Source: Corynebacterium zhongnanshanii (lineage in GTDB: Bacteria; Actinomycetota; Actinomycetes; Mycobacteriales; Mycobacteriaceae). Taken from it: DNA of 64,000 nucleotides. This document shows positions 35,202 through 46,581 of the stretch, one piece after another. The notes under the pieces are model-generated. The model worked only from the letters and a program-made list of their open reading frames with translations, searched no databases and was not told the DNA's origin. The stretch lies in the NCBI RefSeq assembly GCF_014490575.1, contig NZ_CP061033.1, forward strand, positions 1,798,001 to 1,862,000, written 5' to 3'. A program made the position numbers and the translations under genes. Each line of letters opens with the position of its first letter. The stretch's first letter is position 1.

Positions 35202-38200
35202 TTAGAGTTGCAGGTCATCCAGCGGAACTGCAGCTCCGGTGAAGTCACCGTAGGCGTCATCACCATAGAAGCCATCACCGAAGGACGATGGCAGCGAGTA
35301 CGCTGCAGCGCGCGCCTCCTCGGTAGGCTCCACCGTGATGTTGCGGTAACGCGCGATACCCGTACCAGCCGGGATCAGCTTACCGATGATCACGTTCTCC
35401 TTCAGACCGATCAGCTTATCGGAGCGCTTGTTGATCGCAGCATCCGTCAGGACACGAGTGGTCTCCTGGAAGGACGCAGCAGACAGCCAGGACTCCGTAG
35501 CCAGGGAGGCCTTCGTGATACCCATGATCTCCGCACGGACCTCCACCGGACGTCCACCGGACTTCACAGCTTCCTTGGACGCAGCCACAGCATCAGCGTG
35601 CTCCACCAACGAACCAGGCAGGAACTCCGTAGAACCGGAATCAATCACCGTCACGCGGCGCAGCATCTGGCGCACAATGATCTCAATGTGCTTATCGTGG
35701 ATAGCCACACCCTGATCGCGGTACACCTTCTGCACCTCGTTAATCAGGTGCTGCTGCACACCACGGCGGCCCATCACACGAAGAACCTCATGCGGATCCG
35801 CAGAGCCCTTCAGCAACTGCTGACCCATCTTGACGCTATCGCCATCGCGGATCGGACGCTCCACACCACCGTTGGCCAGCGTAGCCAAGCCCTGGCGCTT
35901 CGACAGCTTCTCGTACACAACCTCTTCGGAACCATCATCAGGGACGATGGTCAAGGTGAAGAAGTTATCGTCGTCCTCAATCTTCACGCGGCCATCCACG
36001 GAGGCAATCGGGGACTTCGCCTTCGGCACACGAGCCTCAAACAGCTCCTGCACACGAGGCAGACCACCCGTAATGTCGCCACCAACACCACCCTGGTGGA
36101 ACGTACGCATCGTCAGCTGAGTACCGGGCTCACCAATGGACTGCGCGGCCACAATACCCACAGCCTCACCGATGTCCACCTTCTTGCCCGTCGCCATGGA
36201 CTTGCCGTAGCACGTCGAGCACACGCCCGTCGCGGTAGCACAGGTCAACACGGAACGAACCTTGACGGTCTCAACCCCCGCGGCGATAAAGGCGTCGATA
36301 TCAGAATCATTAATCACCTCACCGGCAGCAAGCAGCACGTCGCCCTGAGCGTTCGTGGCGTCGGCGGCCAGGTAACGGCCAGCCACAGACGTCTCCACGA
36401 AGTCCGCGCGAGTGAACTGACCCGTGGGGTTGCCCTCAGCATCCAGCACAGCATCGGCCACGTTCATGACCACGCCCTGCTTGGTGCCACAATCGTCCTC
36501 GCGGATGATGACGTCCTGCGCCACATCCACCAGACGGCGAGTCAGGTAACCCGAGTCCGCGGTACGCAGAGCTGTATCCGCCAGACCCTTACGGGAACCG
36601 TGCGAGTTGTTGAAGTACTCCAGCACCGACAGGCCCTCACGGAAGGAGGTCTTAATCGGACGGGTGATGTAGTCACCCAGGGAGTTCGTGACCATACCCT
36701 TCATGCCTGCCAGGGTCCAAATCTGACGCATGTTACCGGCAGCACCGGACTTCACGATCATCGGAATTGGGTTGTCATCCGGGTACAGGTCCTCCACAGA
36801 CTGACCCACGAAGTCCGTAGCTTCCTTCCACAGGTCCACCAGGGACTGGTAGCGCTCGGACTCGTTGATCTTTCCTCGCGCCATCTTCCTCTCAATCACA
36901 CGAGCCTTGGCCTCGTAGGAGTCCAGGATCTCACGCTTGTTCGGAAGAACCAGCACGTCATGCATGGTGATAGTCACACCGGAACGAGTAGCCCAGTAGA
37001 AACCAGCATCCTTCAACTTGTCCACGGTCTGTGCCACGGTAATCATCGGGTACTTCGCAGCCAAGTCGTTAATGATGGCAGCCTGAGGCTTCTTCGCCAT
37101 CACACCCTCAACATACGGGTAGTTCCACGGCAGCAGCTCGTTGAACAGCACGCGACCCAAGGTGGTCTCCGCCAACCAGGTCTGGCCACGCTGCCAGCCA
37201 TCGGGGAACAGCTCAGCCTCGATGTCCGCAGGCGGACGCAGGTGGCTGATGCGCACCTTGATGGGAGCCTGCAGGCCCAGCACACCACGGTCGAACGCCA
37301 TGATGGCCTCAGCCAGGGAGGAGTACACGCCCTGAGCAGGAGCATCCTCCGTGGCAGGGGTGTACGCACCCTGACCACCGAACTCCTCGCGGCCCTTCGG
37401 CATCGTCAGGAAGTACAGGCCCGTCACCATGTCCAGACGCGGCATAGCCAGAGGCTTACCGGACGCAGGAGACAAAATGTTGTTGGAGGCCAGCATCAGG
37501 ATACGAGCCTCGGCTTGCGCCTCAGCACTCAGTGGCAAGTGCACAGCCATCTGGTCACCATCGAAGTCGGCGTTGAAGGCCTCACAGGCCAGAGGGTGCA
37601 GCTGGATAGCCTTACCCTCCACCAGGACAGGCTCGAAGGCCTGAATACCCAGACGGTGCAGCGTTGGTGCACGGTTCAACATCACAGGGTGCTCGGCGAT
37701 GGCCTCTTCCAGCACATCCCACACCTCGGAACGCTGACGCTCCACCATGCGCTTAGCGGACTTGATGTTCTGCGCGTAGCTCTTCTCCACCAGACGCTTC
37801 ATCACGAATGGCTTGAACAGCTCCAGGGCCATCAGCTTCGGCAGACCACACTGGTGCAGCTTCAGCTGAGGACCCACGATAATCACGGAACGACCGGAGT
37901 AGTCCACGCGCTTACCCAGCAGGTTCTGGCGGAAGCGGCCCTGCTTACCCTTCAACAGGTCAGACAGAGACTTCAGCGGACGGTTACCTGGGCCGGTGAC
38001 TGGACGGCCGCGTCGGCCATTGTCGAACAGGGCGTCCACGGACTCCTGAAGCATGCGCTTCTCGTTGTTCACGATGATCTCAGGCGCACCCAGATCCAGC
38101 ATGCGCTTCAGGCGATTGTTGCGGTTAATCACGCGGCGGTACAGATCGTTCAGGTCGGACGTGGCGAAGCGGCCACCGTCCAGCTGAACCATCGGACGCA

Positions 38201-39170
38201 GCTCTGGTGGGATCACAGGGATGCAATCCAGCACCATGCCCGCAGGGTCGTTACCGGAACGCAGGAAGGCGGCAACCACCTTCAGGCGCTTCAGAGCACG
38301 CAGCTTCTTCTGGCCCTTGCCATCGCGGATGACCTCACGCAGGGACTCGGCCTCGGCCTCCAAGTCGAAGCCGCGGATCAGGGTCTGGATAGCCTCCGCA
38401 CCCATGCCGCCGGTGAAGTAATCCTCATAGCGGTCCTGCAGCTCGGTGTAGATGTTCTCATCCACAATCATCTGCTTCGGAGCCAGCTTCACGAACGTGT
38501 TCCAGATCTCGTCCAAACGGTCGATCTCACGCTCCGCACGCTCACGGATGTGGCGCATCTCGCGGTCAGCCGCGGACTGCACCTTCTTCTTCGCGTCAGC
38601 CTTGGCACCATTGGCCTCCAGCTGAGCCAGATCCTCCTCCAGAGTCTGAGCACGCTCAGCCAGCTCGGCATCGCGGTCAGCCTCCACTTCCTTCTTCTCC
38701 AGAAGCATCTCTGCCTCCAAGGTGGTCAGGTCGTTGTGGCGACCCTCCTCATCCACAGAGGTGATGATGTTGGCAGCGAAGTAGATGATCTTCTCCAGGT
38801 CCTTCGGAGCCAAGTCCAGCAGGTAACCCAGGCGGGAAGGAACACCCTTGAAGTACCAAATGTGAGTCACAGGTGCAGCCAGCTCAATGTGGCCCATGCG
38901 CTCACGGCGCACCTTGGACTTGGTGACCTCTACACCACAGCGCTCACAGATGATGCCCTTGTAGCGGACACGCTTGTACTTACCACAAGCACACTCCCAG
39001 TCGCGGGTAGGTCCGAAAATACGCTCGCAGAACAGACCGTCCTTCTCAGGCTTGAGAGTACGGTAGTTAATGGTCTCAGGCTTCTTAACCTCACCACGGG
39101 ACCAACGACGAATATCGTCAGCAGTAGCGAGTCCGATGCGAAGCTCATCGAAGAAGTTAACGTCCAGCAC
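35202..39170 (-). CDS. rpoC: RNA polymerase beta-prime subunit
   Basis: 1322 residues, full length. The zinc site [34 protein letters not shown], the catalytic [14 protein letters not shown] with three Asp, and the bridge and trigger regions are intact, as is the second zinc site (CGTKQGVV ... [15 protein letters not shown]). GTG start at 39170. It follows rpoB by 79 bases. A 1335-codon open frame on the opposite strand is a composition artefact. Confidence 0.99.
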   Translation of the reverse strand: MLDVNFFDELRIGLATADDIRRWSRGEVKKPETINYRTLKPEKDGLFCERIFGPTRDWECACGKYKRVRYKGIICERCGVEVTKSKVRRERMGHIELAAPVTHIWYFKGVPSRLGYLLDLAPKDLEKIIYFAANIITSVDEEGRHNDLTTLEAEMLLEKKEVEADRDAELAERAQTLEEDLAQLEANGAKADAKKKVQSAADREMRHIRERAEREIDRLDEIWNTFVKLAPKQMIVDENIYTELQDRYEDYFTGGMGAEAIQTLIRGFDLEAEAESLREVIRDGKGQKKLRALKRLKVVAAFLRSGNDPAGMVLDCIPVIPPELRPMVQLDGGRFATSDLNDLYRRVINRNNRLKRMLDLGAPEIIVNNEKRMLQESVDALFDNGRRGRPVTGPGNRPLKSLSDLLKGKQGRFRQNLLGKRVDYSGRSVIIVGPQLKLHQCGLPKLMALELFKPFVMKRLVEKSYAQNIKSAKRMVERQRSEVWDVLEEAIAEHPVMLNRAPTLHRLGIQAFEPVLVEGKAIQLHPLACEAFNADFDGDQMAVHLPLSAEAQAEARILMLASNNILSPASGKPLAMPRLDMVTGLYFLTMPKGREEFGGQGAYTPATEDAPAQGVYSSLAEAIMAFDRGVLGLQAPIKVRISHLRPPADIEAELFPDGWQRGQTWLAETTLGRVLFNELLPWNYPYVEGVMAKKPQAAIINDLAAKYPMITVAQTVDKLKDAGFYWATRSGVTITMHDVLVLPNKREILDSYEAKARVIERKMARGKINESERYQSLVDLWKEATDFVGQSVEDLYPDDNPIPMIVKSGAAGNMRQIWTLAGMKGMVTNSLGDYITRPIKTSFREGLSVLEYFNNSHGSRKGLADTALRTADSGYLTRRLVDVAQDVIIREDDCGTKQGVVMNVADAVLDAEGNPTGQFTRADFVETSVAGRYLAADATNAQGDVLLAAGEVINDSDIDAFIAAGVETVKVRSVLTCATATGVCSTCYGKSMATGKKVDIGEAVGIVAAQSIGEPGTQLTMRTFHQGGVGGDITGGLPRVQELFEARVPKAKSPIASVDGRVKIEDDDNFFTLTIVPDDGSEEVVYEKLSKRQGLATLANGGVERPIRDGDSVKMGQQLLKGSADPHEVLRVMGRRGVQQHLINEVQKVYRDQGVAIHDKHIEIIVRQMLRRVTVIDSGSTEFLPGSLVEHADAVAASKEAVKSGGRPVEVRAEIMGITKASLATESWLSAASFQETTRVLTDAAINKRSDKLIGLKENVIIGKLIPAGTGIARYRNITVEPTEEARAAAYSLPSSFGDGFYGDDAYGDFTGAAVPLDDLQL

Positions 39171-39249
39171 GTGAACTTCCTTTCCCCTCCTCTTCGGAGG
39201 GCCTTGAAAATGTAACGAAGGTCAAATTCTAAAAGCTTGTAGCGGCGCT

Positions 39250-42200
39250 CTAGCCGACCTCTAAGTCAGCATCCGGACGCTCATCACGCGACAAGTTGAT
39301 GCCCAGGGCAGCGTTAGCGCTGTCCAGCTCATCGTCGTCGTCGGAAGACAGCTCCATCGGAGTACCATCCGCGGCCAGAACCTCAACGTTCAGGCACAGG
39401 GACTGCAGCTCCTTCAACAGCACCTTGAAGGACTCAGGGATACCAGGATCAGGGATGTTCTCACCCTTCACAATGGCTTCATAGACCTTCACACGGCCCA
39501 CCACGTCATCGGACTTGATGGTCAGAAGCTCCTGCAGCGTGTAGGCGGCACCATACGCCTGCATAGCCCACACCTCCATCTCACCGAAGCGCTGACCACC
39601 GAACTGAGCCTTACCACCCAGAGGCTGCTGGGTAATCATGGAGTAAGGACCCGTGGAACGAGCGTGAATCTTCTCATCCACCAAGTGGTGCAGCTTCAGG
39701 ATGTACATGTAGCCCACAGCCACCGGGTATGGGAACGGCTCGCCGGAACGGCCGTCAATCAGCTGGGCCTTACCGAAATCATCCACCAGGCGAATGCCAT
39801 CACGGTTCGGCAGGGAGGAACGCAGCAGACCGGACAGCTCCGCGTTCGACGCACCGTCGAACACAGGGGTAGCCGTCAGGGAATCTGCAGGAACGTCGTA
39901 CAGGTGCTCCGGCAGGGTCTCCAGCATCGCCTGGATCTTTGGATCCTGGGACTCCGTATCAACCTTCCAGCCGGCCTTCGCCAACCAGCCCAAGTGCACT
40001 TCCAGCACCTGGCCGATGTTCATACGGCGAGGCACACCGTGGGTGTTCAGGATGATGTCCACCGGAGTACCGTCCGGCAGGAATGGCATGTCCTCAGCAG
40101 GCAGAATCTTGCCCACCACACCCTTGTTACCGTGGCGACCGGCCAGCTTATCGCCGTCCTGGATCTTGCGCTTCTGGGCCACGTACACGCGAACCATCTC
40201 GTTCACGCCGGCTGCCAGATCGTCGTCGTCCTCACGGGAGAACACGCGCACGCCGATGACCTTACCGGTCTCACCGTGCGGTACCTTCATGGAAGTATCG
40301 CGTACCTCGCGGGCCTTCTCCCCGAAGATGGCGCGCAGCAGGCGCTCCTCAGGGGTCAGCTCCGTCTCACCCTTCGGGGTGACCTTACCAACCAGGATGT
40401 CACCATCGCGAACATCCGCACCGATGCGGACAATACCGCGTTCATCCAGGTCCTTCAGAACGTCCTCACCCACGTTAGGAATGTCGCGGGTGATCTCCTC
40501 CGGTCCCAGCTTGGTGTCACGAGCATCAATCTCGTGCTCCTCGATGTGGATGGACGTCAGAACGTCCTCCTCCACCATGCGCTGGTTCAGGATGATCGCG
40601 TCCTCGTAGTTGTGGCCTTCCCACGGCATGAAGGCAACCAGCAGGTTCTTACCCAGTGCCATCTCACCGTTGTCCGTGCCCGGGCCGTCAGCCAGAACCT
40701 GGCCGGCCTCCACGCGGTCACCCTCGTCAACCAGAGGCTTCTGGTTGTAGCTGGTGCCCTGGTTCGTACGCTCGAACTTGCGCAGCATGAACGTGTCACG
40801 CACACCATCGTCATCCATGACGGTGATGTAATCAGCGGACACGTACTCCACCACACCGGCCTTCGGAGCGATGATCATGTCACCGGCATCGTAGGCCGCA
40901 CGCAACTCCATACCGGTACCCACGTACGGAGCCTCGGAGCGCATCAGTGGCACAGCCTGACGCTGCATGTTCGCTCCCATCAACGCACGGTTGGCGTCGT
41001 CATGTTCCAGGAACGGAATCATCGCAGTCGCCACGGAAACCATCTGACGCGGCGACACGTCCATGTAATCAACCTGATCTGCCGGAACGACCTCCACGTC
41101 GCCGCCGCGCAGACGGACCTCAATACGGTCTTCGGTGAACTTGTGATCCGCGTCGAACGGAGTATTCGCCTGGGCAATGACGTGGCGATCCTCCTCATCC
41201 GCGGTGAAGTACTCCACCTCGTCGGTGATCTTGCCATCCACCACGCGACGGTACGGCGTCTCGATGAAGCCGAAGCTATTCACGCGAGCGTAGGAAGACA
41301 GGGAACCGATCAGACCAATGTTCGGACCCTCAGGAGTCTCAATCGGGCACATGCGGCCGTAGTGAGATGGGTGAACGTCACGGACCTCCAGGCCAGCGCG
41401 CTCACGGGACAGACCACCCGGGCCCAGTGCGGACAGGCGGCGCTTGTGCGTCAGGCCAGACAGGGAGTTGTTCTGGTCCATGAACTGGGACAGCTGCGAG
41501 GTACCGAAGAACTCACGGATCGCGGCGGACACAGGGCGCACGTTAATCAGGGACGTTGGAGTGATGGACTCCGCGTCCTGCGTGGTCATGCGCTCGCGCA
41601 CCACGCGCTCCATGCGGGACAGACCCACACGCACCTGGTTCTGAATCAGCTCACCCACGGTGCGCAGGCGGCGGTTACCGAAGTGGTCGATGTCATCCAC
41701 GCCGATAGGGATCTCCACGCCCTCTGGGGAGGTCATGGTCTTCTCACCCGCGTGCAGGCGCACCAGGTACTCGATGGTGGTGAGGATGTCCTCTTCCGTG
41801 AGGGTCATGTTGCCCTCGTGGTCGCCACCCAGACCCAGCTTGCGGTTGACCTTGTAACGACCCACCTTCGCCAGGTCGTAGCGCTTGTCCTTGAAGAAGG
41901 AGTTCTCCAGCAAAGCCTGTGCGGAGTCGCGCGTGGGGGACTCGCCTGGGCGCTGCTTGCGGTAGATCTCCAGCAGTGCCTCGTCGGTGTTGGCCACACC
42001 GTCCTTTTCCAGGGTGGACATCATGATCTCGGAGAAGCCGAAGCGGTCCGTGATCTCCTGGGTGCTGAGGCCCAGGGCCTTCAGCAGAACAGTCACGGGC
42101 TGGCGACGCTTGCGGTCGATGCGCACGCCGACGGTATCGCGCTTGTCCACGTCGAACTCCAGCCATGCACCACGGGAAGGGATCACCTTCACGGCGTGCA

Positions 42201-42765
42201 GGGGACGCTCCGTGGTCGCGTCGATGGACGCGTCAAAGTACACGCCGGGGGAACGCACCAGCTGGGACACAACAACACGCTCGGTGCCGTTGATGATGAA
42301 GGTGCCGTTTTCCGTCATGATCGGGAAATCGCCGATGAACACGGTCTGGGACTTAATTTCACCAGACATCGCGTTGGTAAACTCCGCGGTCACGTACAGT
42401 GGTGCCGCGTAGTTAATGTCCTTTTCCTTCGCTTCGTCGATGGTGGACTTTGCCTCATCGAAGCGTGGTTCGGAGAGGGTCAGGGACATGTTCTCCGAAT
42501 AATCTTCAATCGGGGAAAGCTCTTCGAGGATGTCCTCGAGTCCGCTGGTGATGCGAACGCCCTCCCCTGCCTCGGCTTGTGCACGGGCACGCCACTCAGG
42601 GGTGCCAACGAGCCAAGCGAAGGACTCTCGTTGGAGGTCAAGAAGGCCTGGAACCTCGATGGGAGAATCAATCTTCGCGAACGAGTGTCGCTGAGATGCT
42701 CCAGGGATTCCGGCCACTGAACTTGTCTGGCGGGAGACTGCCAAGATGGGTCCTTCCAGCACCAC
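39250..42765 (-). CDS. rpoB: RNA polymerase beta subunit
   Basis: 1171 residues. The start (GTG at 42765 or the next codon) gives [14 protein letters not shown], as in actinobacteria. The rifampicin region reads [29 protein letters not shown], with the Asp, His and Ser whose change usually gives resistance, so a susceptible allele is expected. The C-terminal [20 protein letters not shown] is complete. Catalytic partner of RpoC. Confidence 0.99.
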   Translation of the reverse strand: MVLEGPILAVSRQTSSVAGIPGASQRHSFAKIDSPIEVPGLLDLQRESFAWLVGTPEWRARAQAEAGEGVRITSGLEDILEELSPIEDYSENMSLTLSEPRFDEAKSTIDEAKEKDINYAAPLYVTAEFTNAMSGEIKSQTVFIGDFPIMTENGTFIINGTERVVVSQLVRSPGVYFDASIDATTERPLHAVKVIPSRGAWLEFDVDKRDTVGVRIDRKRRQPVTVLLKALGLSTQEITDRFGFSEIMMSTLEKDGVANTDEALLEIYRKQRPGESPTRDSAQALLENSFFKDKRYDLAKVGRYKVNRKLGLGGDHEGNMTLTEEDILTTIEYLVRLHAGEKTMTSPEGVEIPIGVDDIDHFGNRRLRTVGELIQNQVRVGLSRMERVVRERMTTQDAESITPTSLINVRPVSAAIREFFGTSQLSQFMDQNNSLSGLTHKRRLSALGPGGLSRERAGLEVRDVHPSHYGRMCPIETPEGPNIGLIGSLSSYARVNSFGFIETPYRRVVDGKITDEVEYFTADEEDRHVIAQANTPFDADHKFTEDRIEVRLRGGDVEVVPADQVDYMDVSPRQMVSVATAMIPFLEHDDANRALMGANMQRQAVPLMRSEAPYVGTGMELRAAYDAGDMIIAPKAGVVEYVSADYITVMDDDGVRDTFMLRKFERTNQGTSYNQKPLVDEGDRVEAGQVLADGPGTDNGEMALGKNLLVAFMPWEGHNYEDAIILNQRMVEEDVLTSIHIEEHEIDARDTKLGPEEITRDIPNVGEDVLKDLDERGIVRIGADVRDGDILVGKVTPKGETELTPEERLLRAIFGEKAREVRDTSMKVPHGETGKVIGVRVFSREDDDDLAAGVNEMVRVYVAQKRKIQDGDKLAGRHGNKGVVGKILPAEDMPFLPDGTPVDIILNTHGVPRRMNIGQVLEVHLGWLAKAGWKVDTESQDPKIQAMLETLPEHLYDVPADSLTATPVFDGASNAELSGLLRSSLPNRDGIRLVDDFGKAQLIDGRSGEPFPYPVAVGYMYILKLHHLVDEKIHARSTGPYSMITQQPLGGKAQFGGQRFGEMEVWAMQAYGAAYTLQELLTIKSDDVVGRVKVYEAIVKGENIPDPGIPESFKVLLKELQSLCLNVEVLAADGTPMELSSDDDDELDSANAALGINLSRDERPDADLEVG

Positions 42766-43119
42766 GTCACAAGGGTCCGCATGGTGGAGCAGCGCTACCC
42801 CTGATCGGGTGTGTGTACTGAGTAGTGATGGTCATTTAGTTGGAATAAACCGACAGGACACACCGCAGCGATGGAATGACTAAACGACCTTGTCAAATCG
42901 CGTAGTGTGCATTCTGACAAAGCCTTAAAGTGGTGATATGTGCACCATAGTGCCTGATCGCGGCCGTGCGCCTGAAAATTATTCCAGCGCAAAGAAACAT
43001 TGTATTACAGATATGGCCGCATGTCTAGGCTGGGCAGGAAGAAAACCGACGCCCATGTGGCCGCCCCTCGAGGCGCCCGGGGGAACTCCCGCGCCCCGTC
43101 CTCCGACGCCCGCGCGGCG
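42766..43119. other. 354-bp rpoB leader region
   Basis: Lies between the DUF3068 gene and rpoB on the minus strand and should contain the rpoB promoter. A TTGACA hexamer occurs about 130 bases before rpoB, but no good -10 lies at the right distance, so I leave it unassigned. No gene is visible. Confidence 0.45.
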
Positions 43120-44094
43120 CTACGGACGGCGCCTATACACAACAAGCGCGATCAGCGATGCTGCAGTCACAATAGCACCCAAACCCGTCAGCCCAAATCC
43201 CCACGACGAGGTGTGCCGAAATTCGCCCAGTTTTTGCGCCTGCGCAAGCATGTCGTGCTCCACTTTCTCCGTGGTGCGGCCGTTGAAAACCAGCAGGTCA
43301 TCCAGCTTGTTGCCCTGATCGTCCAGGTATCGGGCATTCAGGTTCTCGTCCAGCGCCACGATCATGCCGCTGCGTGGCTCCACCGTGATGGTGCGTGTCC
43401 CGGAGTACGTCAGGTGCCCCTCCACCCGTTCATCGCTGCCATCCTTGCGCAGCATTTGCGTGTTCCACAGGGAGTCGTACTGAGAGGACACATCCGTGTC
43501 CGGAATCTCCTGCTTGAAGACGTACAACTCCACATCCTTGCCGGCCTGATCTTGGTGGGTCACGGTGCCCTGGTAGGCGGCCTTGACGGGCTTGCGCACC
43601 TGGTCGTCGAAGTACTCGTAGTCCCGCTGCTCCACTTCCTGCGGGAACTTCACCCACTGCCCCATGTTGTCCACGGCCGTCGGCGGCGTGGCCGGAGTAT
43701 CCGAGACTTTCGCCTGACCCCGCACCTCCCCCGTGAAGCGGTCCACGGTAAAGCTCCAGATCTGCGCGTTCAGCAGTGCCTTTTCATCTTCGTCGATGTC
43801 GCCACGCGCCACGCTCACGCCCACCTTCGCCGCCGCGGAATCCTCAGACGCCGGCTGTCCCAGCGCCATATCATACTGCTTGATGACGGGGGCCTTGATG
43901 GTCTTGCCGCCCGTTGCTGGATATGCAGATCCGACGCTGGCCTCGTCGTCTTCCAGCGTGAGCGTAGACGTAGCAAGCTGCAATGGGAGCGGCTTTTCCT
44001 CGGTGACTTTTTGTGGGAGCAGATACCCCGCGGTGAGCAGAGCCACGCCGATGATCAGCGTGACGATCGCGATGGGGTACAGTTTCGAGCGCAT
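43120..44094 (-). CDS. DUF3068 (PorA-family) membrane protein
   Basis: 324 residues from the ATG at 44094. An N-terminal TM helix (YPIAIVTLIIGVALLTAGYLL), a large extracytoplasmic domain with RFTGEVRGQ, QRDYEYFDDQVRKP and GTRTITVEPRSGMIVALDE, and a C-terminal TM helix (LGAIVTAASLIALVVY) ending RRRP match the DUF3068 family of actinobacterial envelope proteins. It sits between rplL and rpoB. Function unknown; a role in cell-envelope biology is inferred from topology. Confidence 0.8.
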   Translation of the reverse strand: MRSKLYPIAIVTLIIGVALLTAGYLLPQKVTEEKPLPLQLATSTLTLEDDEASVGSAYPATGGKTIKAPVIKQYDMALGQPASEDSAAAKVGVSVARGDIDEDEKALLNAQIWSFTVDRFTGEVRGQAKVSDTPATPPTAVDNMGQWVKFPQEVEQRDYEYFDDQVRKPVKAAYQGTVTHQDQAGKDVELYVFKQEIPDTDVSSQYDSLWNTQMLRKDGSDERVEGHLTYSGTRTITVEPRSGMIVALDENLNARYLDDQGNKLDDLLVFNGRTTEKVEHDMLAQAQKLGEFRHTSSWGFGLTGLGAIVTAASLIALVVYRRRP

Positions 44095-44156
44095 AGCGAC
44101 CACTATAGCCCTTTGCACACACACCGTGAAGAGGTTTCAGCGCAGAGCATAAGGGA

Positions 44157-44187
44157 AACCCCACGCACTCACCGAGTGCGTGGGGTT
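44157..44187 (-). terminator. Terminator after rplL
   Basis: A 14-bp perfect stem (44157-44170 with 44174-44187) and 3-base loop 21 bases after the rplL stop, followed by TTTCCCTT on the minus strand. Confidence 0.85.
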
Positions 44188-44207
44188 GGATCCGTCGAGA
44201 GACGAGA

Positions 44208-44594
44208 TTACTTGAGGGAGACCTTTGCGCCAGCCTCTTCCAGCTTGGTCTTGGCAGCCTCAGCGTCGTCCTTGGAAGCACCCTCCAGGATAGCCTTAGG
44301 AGCGGACTCAACCAGCTCCTTAGCTTCCTTCAGGCCCAGGCCGGAGACGATCTCGCGAACGACCTTAATAACGCCGATCTTCTTAGCGCCGCCGTCTTCC
44401 AGAACAACGTCGAACTCGTCCTTCTCCTCAGCAGCAGCAGCCTCGCCGCCAGCAGCGCCGGCAGCTGCAACTGCAACTGGAGCAGCAGCGGTTACGTCGA
44501 AGGTGTCCTCGAACAGCTTCACGAACTCGGACAGCTCGATGAGGGTCATTTCCTTGAAAGCTTCGATGAGCTCATCGTTGGTGAACTTAGCCAT
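44208..44594 (-). CDS. rplL: 50S ribosomal protein L7/L12
   Basis: 128 residues. The N-terminal dimerisation part ([25 protein letters not shown]), an Ala/Gly/Glu-rich hinge near residues 35-55, and the C-terminal factor-binding domain ([21 protein letters not shown]) are intact. It forms the GTPase-activating stalk with L10. It lies 111 bases downstream of rplJ. Confidence 0.98.
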   Translation of the reverse strand: MAKFTNDELIEAFKEMTLIELSEFVKLFEDTFDVTAAAPVAVAAAGAAGGEAAAAEEKDEFDVVLEDGGAKKIGVIKVVREIVSGLGLKEAKELVESAPKAILEGASKDDAEAAKTKLEEAGAKVSLK

Positions 44595-44705
44595 GATGGC
44601 ATCCTTTCGTTCTTCGTGCCTGCTGCGATGTTGTTACTTAAAGTGATGCAGCGGGCACAGGTTTGTGTACATGTTGTGCCACCCAGAAGCCTGGGTGGGT
44701 GGGAA

Positions 44706-45221
44706 CTACTCGCCCTTCTTTTCCTGCAGTGCAGCCGAGAGGCGTGCGATCTGAGATGCAGGAGCGTTGAAGAGTCCAGCAGCCTTTGCCAAGGAACCCT
44801 GCATGGCGCCAGCCAGCTTGGCCAGCGTGGTCTCGCGGTTGTCCATCTCAGCAAGTGCTTCCACCTGCTCAGCGGACAGCGCGTTACCGTCCATGTAGCC
44901 ACCCTTGATCACGAAGTTCTTGTGGTCTTTGCCGAAGTTCTTCATGGCCTTCGCAGCGTCAACGGCTTCGCCGTGGACGAATGCGATGGCGGTAGGACCA
45001 GTCAGCAGAGCCTCGTCGTACTCCACGCCGGCTTCCTGAGCAGCCAGCTTGATCATGGTGTTCTTGGCGACGGAGTAGGTCACATCAGCACCCAGTGCGC
45101 GGCGCAGCTCAGTGGTCTCCGCTACGGACAGGCCACGGTACTCAGTCAACAGAGTGGTCGTGGTGCCCTCGAAACGGTTCTTCAGCTCAGCCAGGGATGC
45201 CTGATTCTTTGGGTTTGCCAT
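44706..45221 (-). CDS. rplJ: 50S ribosomal protein L10
   Basis: 171 residues from the ATG at 45221, which gives [19 protein letters not shown] and has AAGGAGG upstream. Conserved segments are [33 protein letters not shown] and [14 protein letters not shown]. It anchors L7/L12 dimers. rplK and rplA do not precede it in the window; a plus-strand lipase gene lies upstream instead. Confidence 0.97.
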   Translation of the reverse strand: MANPKNQASLAELKNRFEGTTTTLLTEYRGLSVAETTELRRALGADVTYSVAKNTMIKLAAQEAGVEYDEALLTGPTAIAFVHGEAVDAAKAMKNFGKDHKNFVIKGGYMDGNALSAEQVEALAEMDNRETTLAKLAGAMQGSLAKAAGLFNAPASQIARLSAALQEKKGE

Positions 45222-45605
45222 ACTCTCGCCTCCTTCCATAAAAGTGCGCAATAAATGTGCTTGGTGTACGTGTGTACATGCACCGTTGATCATATGAAAG
45301 GCAACACTTCATACAACAAGGCGCCCCGTACCCGCAGGGGGAACAGGGCGCTCATGCTAGCTTCTGTGCGGGCCATCGTGGCCGCGTTAAGCTTTCGTGA
45401 TACGTCTCGTGTTACCTGCGTGGGCCGTCATCGTATACAAGCGATGAACCTTCAATCGCGCATCCACCAGGAAACTGATGGGATCCGCAATGACCGACGG
45501 TCTTCGGTGAAACTTTGAACGTTATTCAAACTTCCTCAGCAGACTGTACAGGCAATTCGGCGAATTCCCAAATTGTGTGTAGGTGCTATGGGTTAGGGTT
45601 GGCAC
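45222..45605. other. Divergent rplJ leader / lipase promoter region, 384 bp
   Basis: On the minus strand this is the rplJ leader. A GCGCCC/GGGCGC pair (45321-45326 with 45346-45351) enclosing a second CCC/GGG pair could be part of an L10 leader element, which in many bacteria binds the L10-L12 complex for feedback control. The promoter of the plus-strand lipase gene also falls here. No gene is seen. Confidence 0.45.
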
Positions 45606-46559
45606 ATGGACGCGTTTATTCCGAAGTTTCTGAAAAGTGTAGCCCGCCCCAATCCTCTGCCGGAGGGCGTGAACCAGTGGGACGAACCGTTGAACGGTCG
45701 GGTGCCGGTGATCCTGATTCACGGCACGTGGCTGAACGCGTACAACACCTTTGACTACCTGGCTCGTCACCTGATCGAGACCGGCCATGCCGTGTTTGCG
45801 GTGAACTATGGCAAGGAGCCCCAGTCCTTCGTGGGCAAGGCCGCGGGTGTGTATGCGAATAACTTCCTGCGGGAGGCATACAAAGAGGTCATCGCATTTG
45901 TGCGCGAGGTACTGGAGCGCACGGGTGCGGAGCAGGTGGATCTTGTGGGCCACTCGCAGGGTGTGGCTCAGTGCCGGATGGTGGCCGCGGAGTTCGCCGC
46001 TGAGCTCGCTGCACAGGACGCCCACGAGGAAGCCACAGACGGGCTCAACCCCGTCCGCCGTATCGTCGGCCTCGGCCCCGCGCACCACGGCACCACCCTC
46101 AGTGGCGTGTCCACCCTCGCTCACAGCCTGGACCGCGGGAAGAAGTCCTATCCGCTGATCCACGCCATCCTGGGCGGCGCCGCCACGGATCAGGCGAAGG
46201 GCAGCGAGTTCGGCGAGTACCTCAACAAGGATGGCGATACCGTCCCCGGCGTGGAGTACACGATGATCACCACCAAGTTCGACGGCATCGCCACCCCCTG
46301 GCGCGACCAGATCATGGTCGCCGGCGAGGGCGCCGTGGTCTACAACATCGGAGTGCAGGACGAGGGCAACATCTTCGACTGGTCCAGCCACCTCTCCATG
46401 CTGTATTCGCCGCGCGTGGTGGACCTGGTCAAGGAGGCATTGCACCCCGACGCCGGAGGCAGGGCTGCCTATCGGACCGCCAATCCATATAAGCGTGGCG
46501 TGGTCGTGCCCATGATGGGTGCTGTCCACCGTCCGCGTTTCCCACGCCGCCGCAGGTAG
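45606..46559 (+). CDS. Secreted-type or cytosolic alpha/beta-hydrolase, triacylglycerol-lipase-like
   Basis: 317 residues. The oxyanion segment VILIHGTWLNAYNTFDYLARHLI and the nucleophile elbow VGHSQGV (near residue 117) identify an alpha/beta-hydrolase of the EstA/LipB lipase type. A late Asp-rich stretch (DEGNIFDWSSHLSML) carries the probable catalytic His. No classical signal peptide is visible (MDAFIPKFLKSV), so export is uncertain. It converges with the dehydrogenase gene 22 bases downstream. Acyl substrate unknown. Confidence 0.82.
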   Translation: MDAFIPKFLKSVARPNPLPEGVNQWDEPLNGRVPVILIHGTWLNAYNTFDYLARHLIETGHAVFAVNYGKEPQSFVGKAAGVYANNFLREAYKEVIAFVREVLERTGAEQVDLVGHSQGVAQCRMVAAEFAAELAAQDAHEEATDGLNPVRRIVGLGPAHHGTTLSGVSTLAHSLDRGKKSYPLIHAILGGAATDQAKGSEFGEYLNKDGDTVPGVEYTMITTKFDGIATPWRDQIMVAGEGAVVYNIGVQDEGNIFDWSSHLSMLYSPRVVDLVKEALHPDAGGRAAYRTANPYKRGVVVPMMGAVHRPRFPRRRR

Positions 46560-46581
46560 CTCCCGCGCCTCACCCTCACAC

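Noticed and set aside
35208..39215. A 1335-codon open frame antisense to rpoC
   Set aside because: It mirrors the codon positions of a highly conserved, highly expressed gene on the other strand and has no family motif or start signal of its own; a codon-usage artefact. The same holds for the long frames antisense to rpoB (39664-42720) and fusA (27797-30253).
39250..42765. Rifampicin-resistance changes in rpoB, and streptomycin-resistance changes in rpsL (30715-31086)
   Set aside because: The usual Asp, His and Ser of the rifampicin region and the two Lys of S12 are all present.
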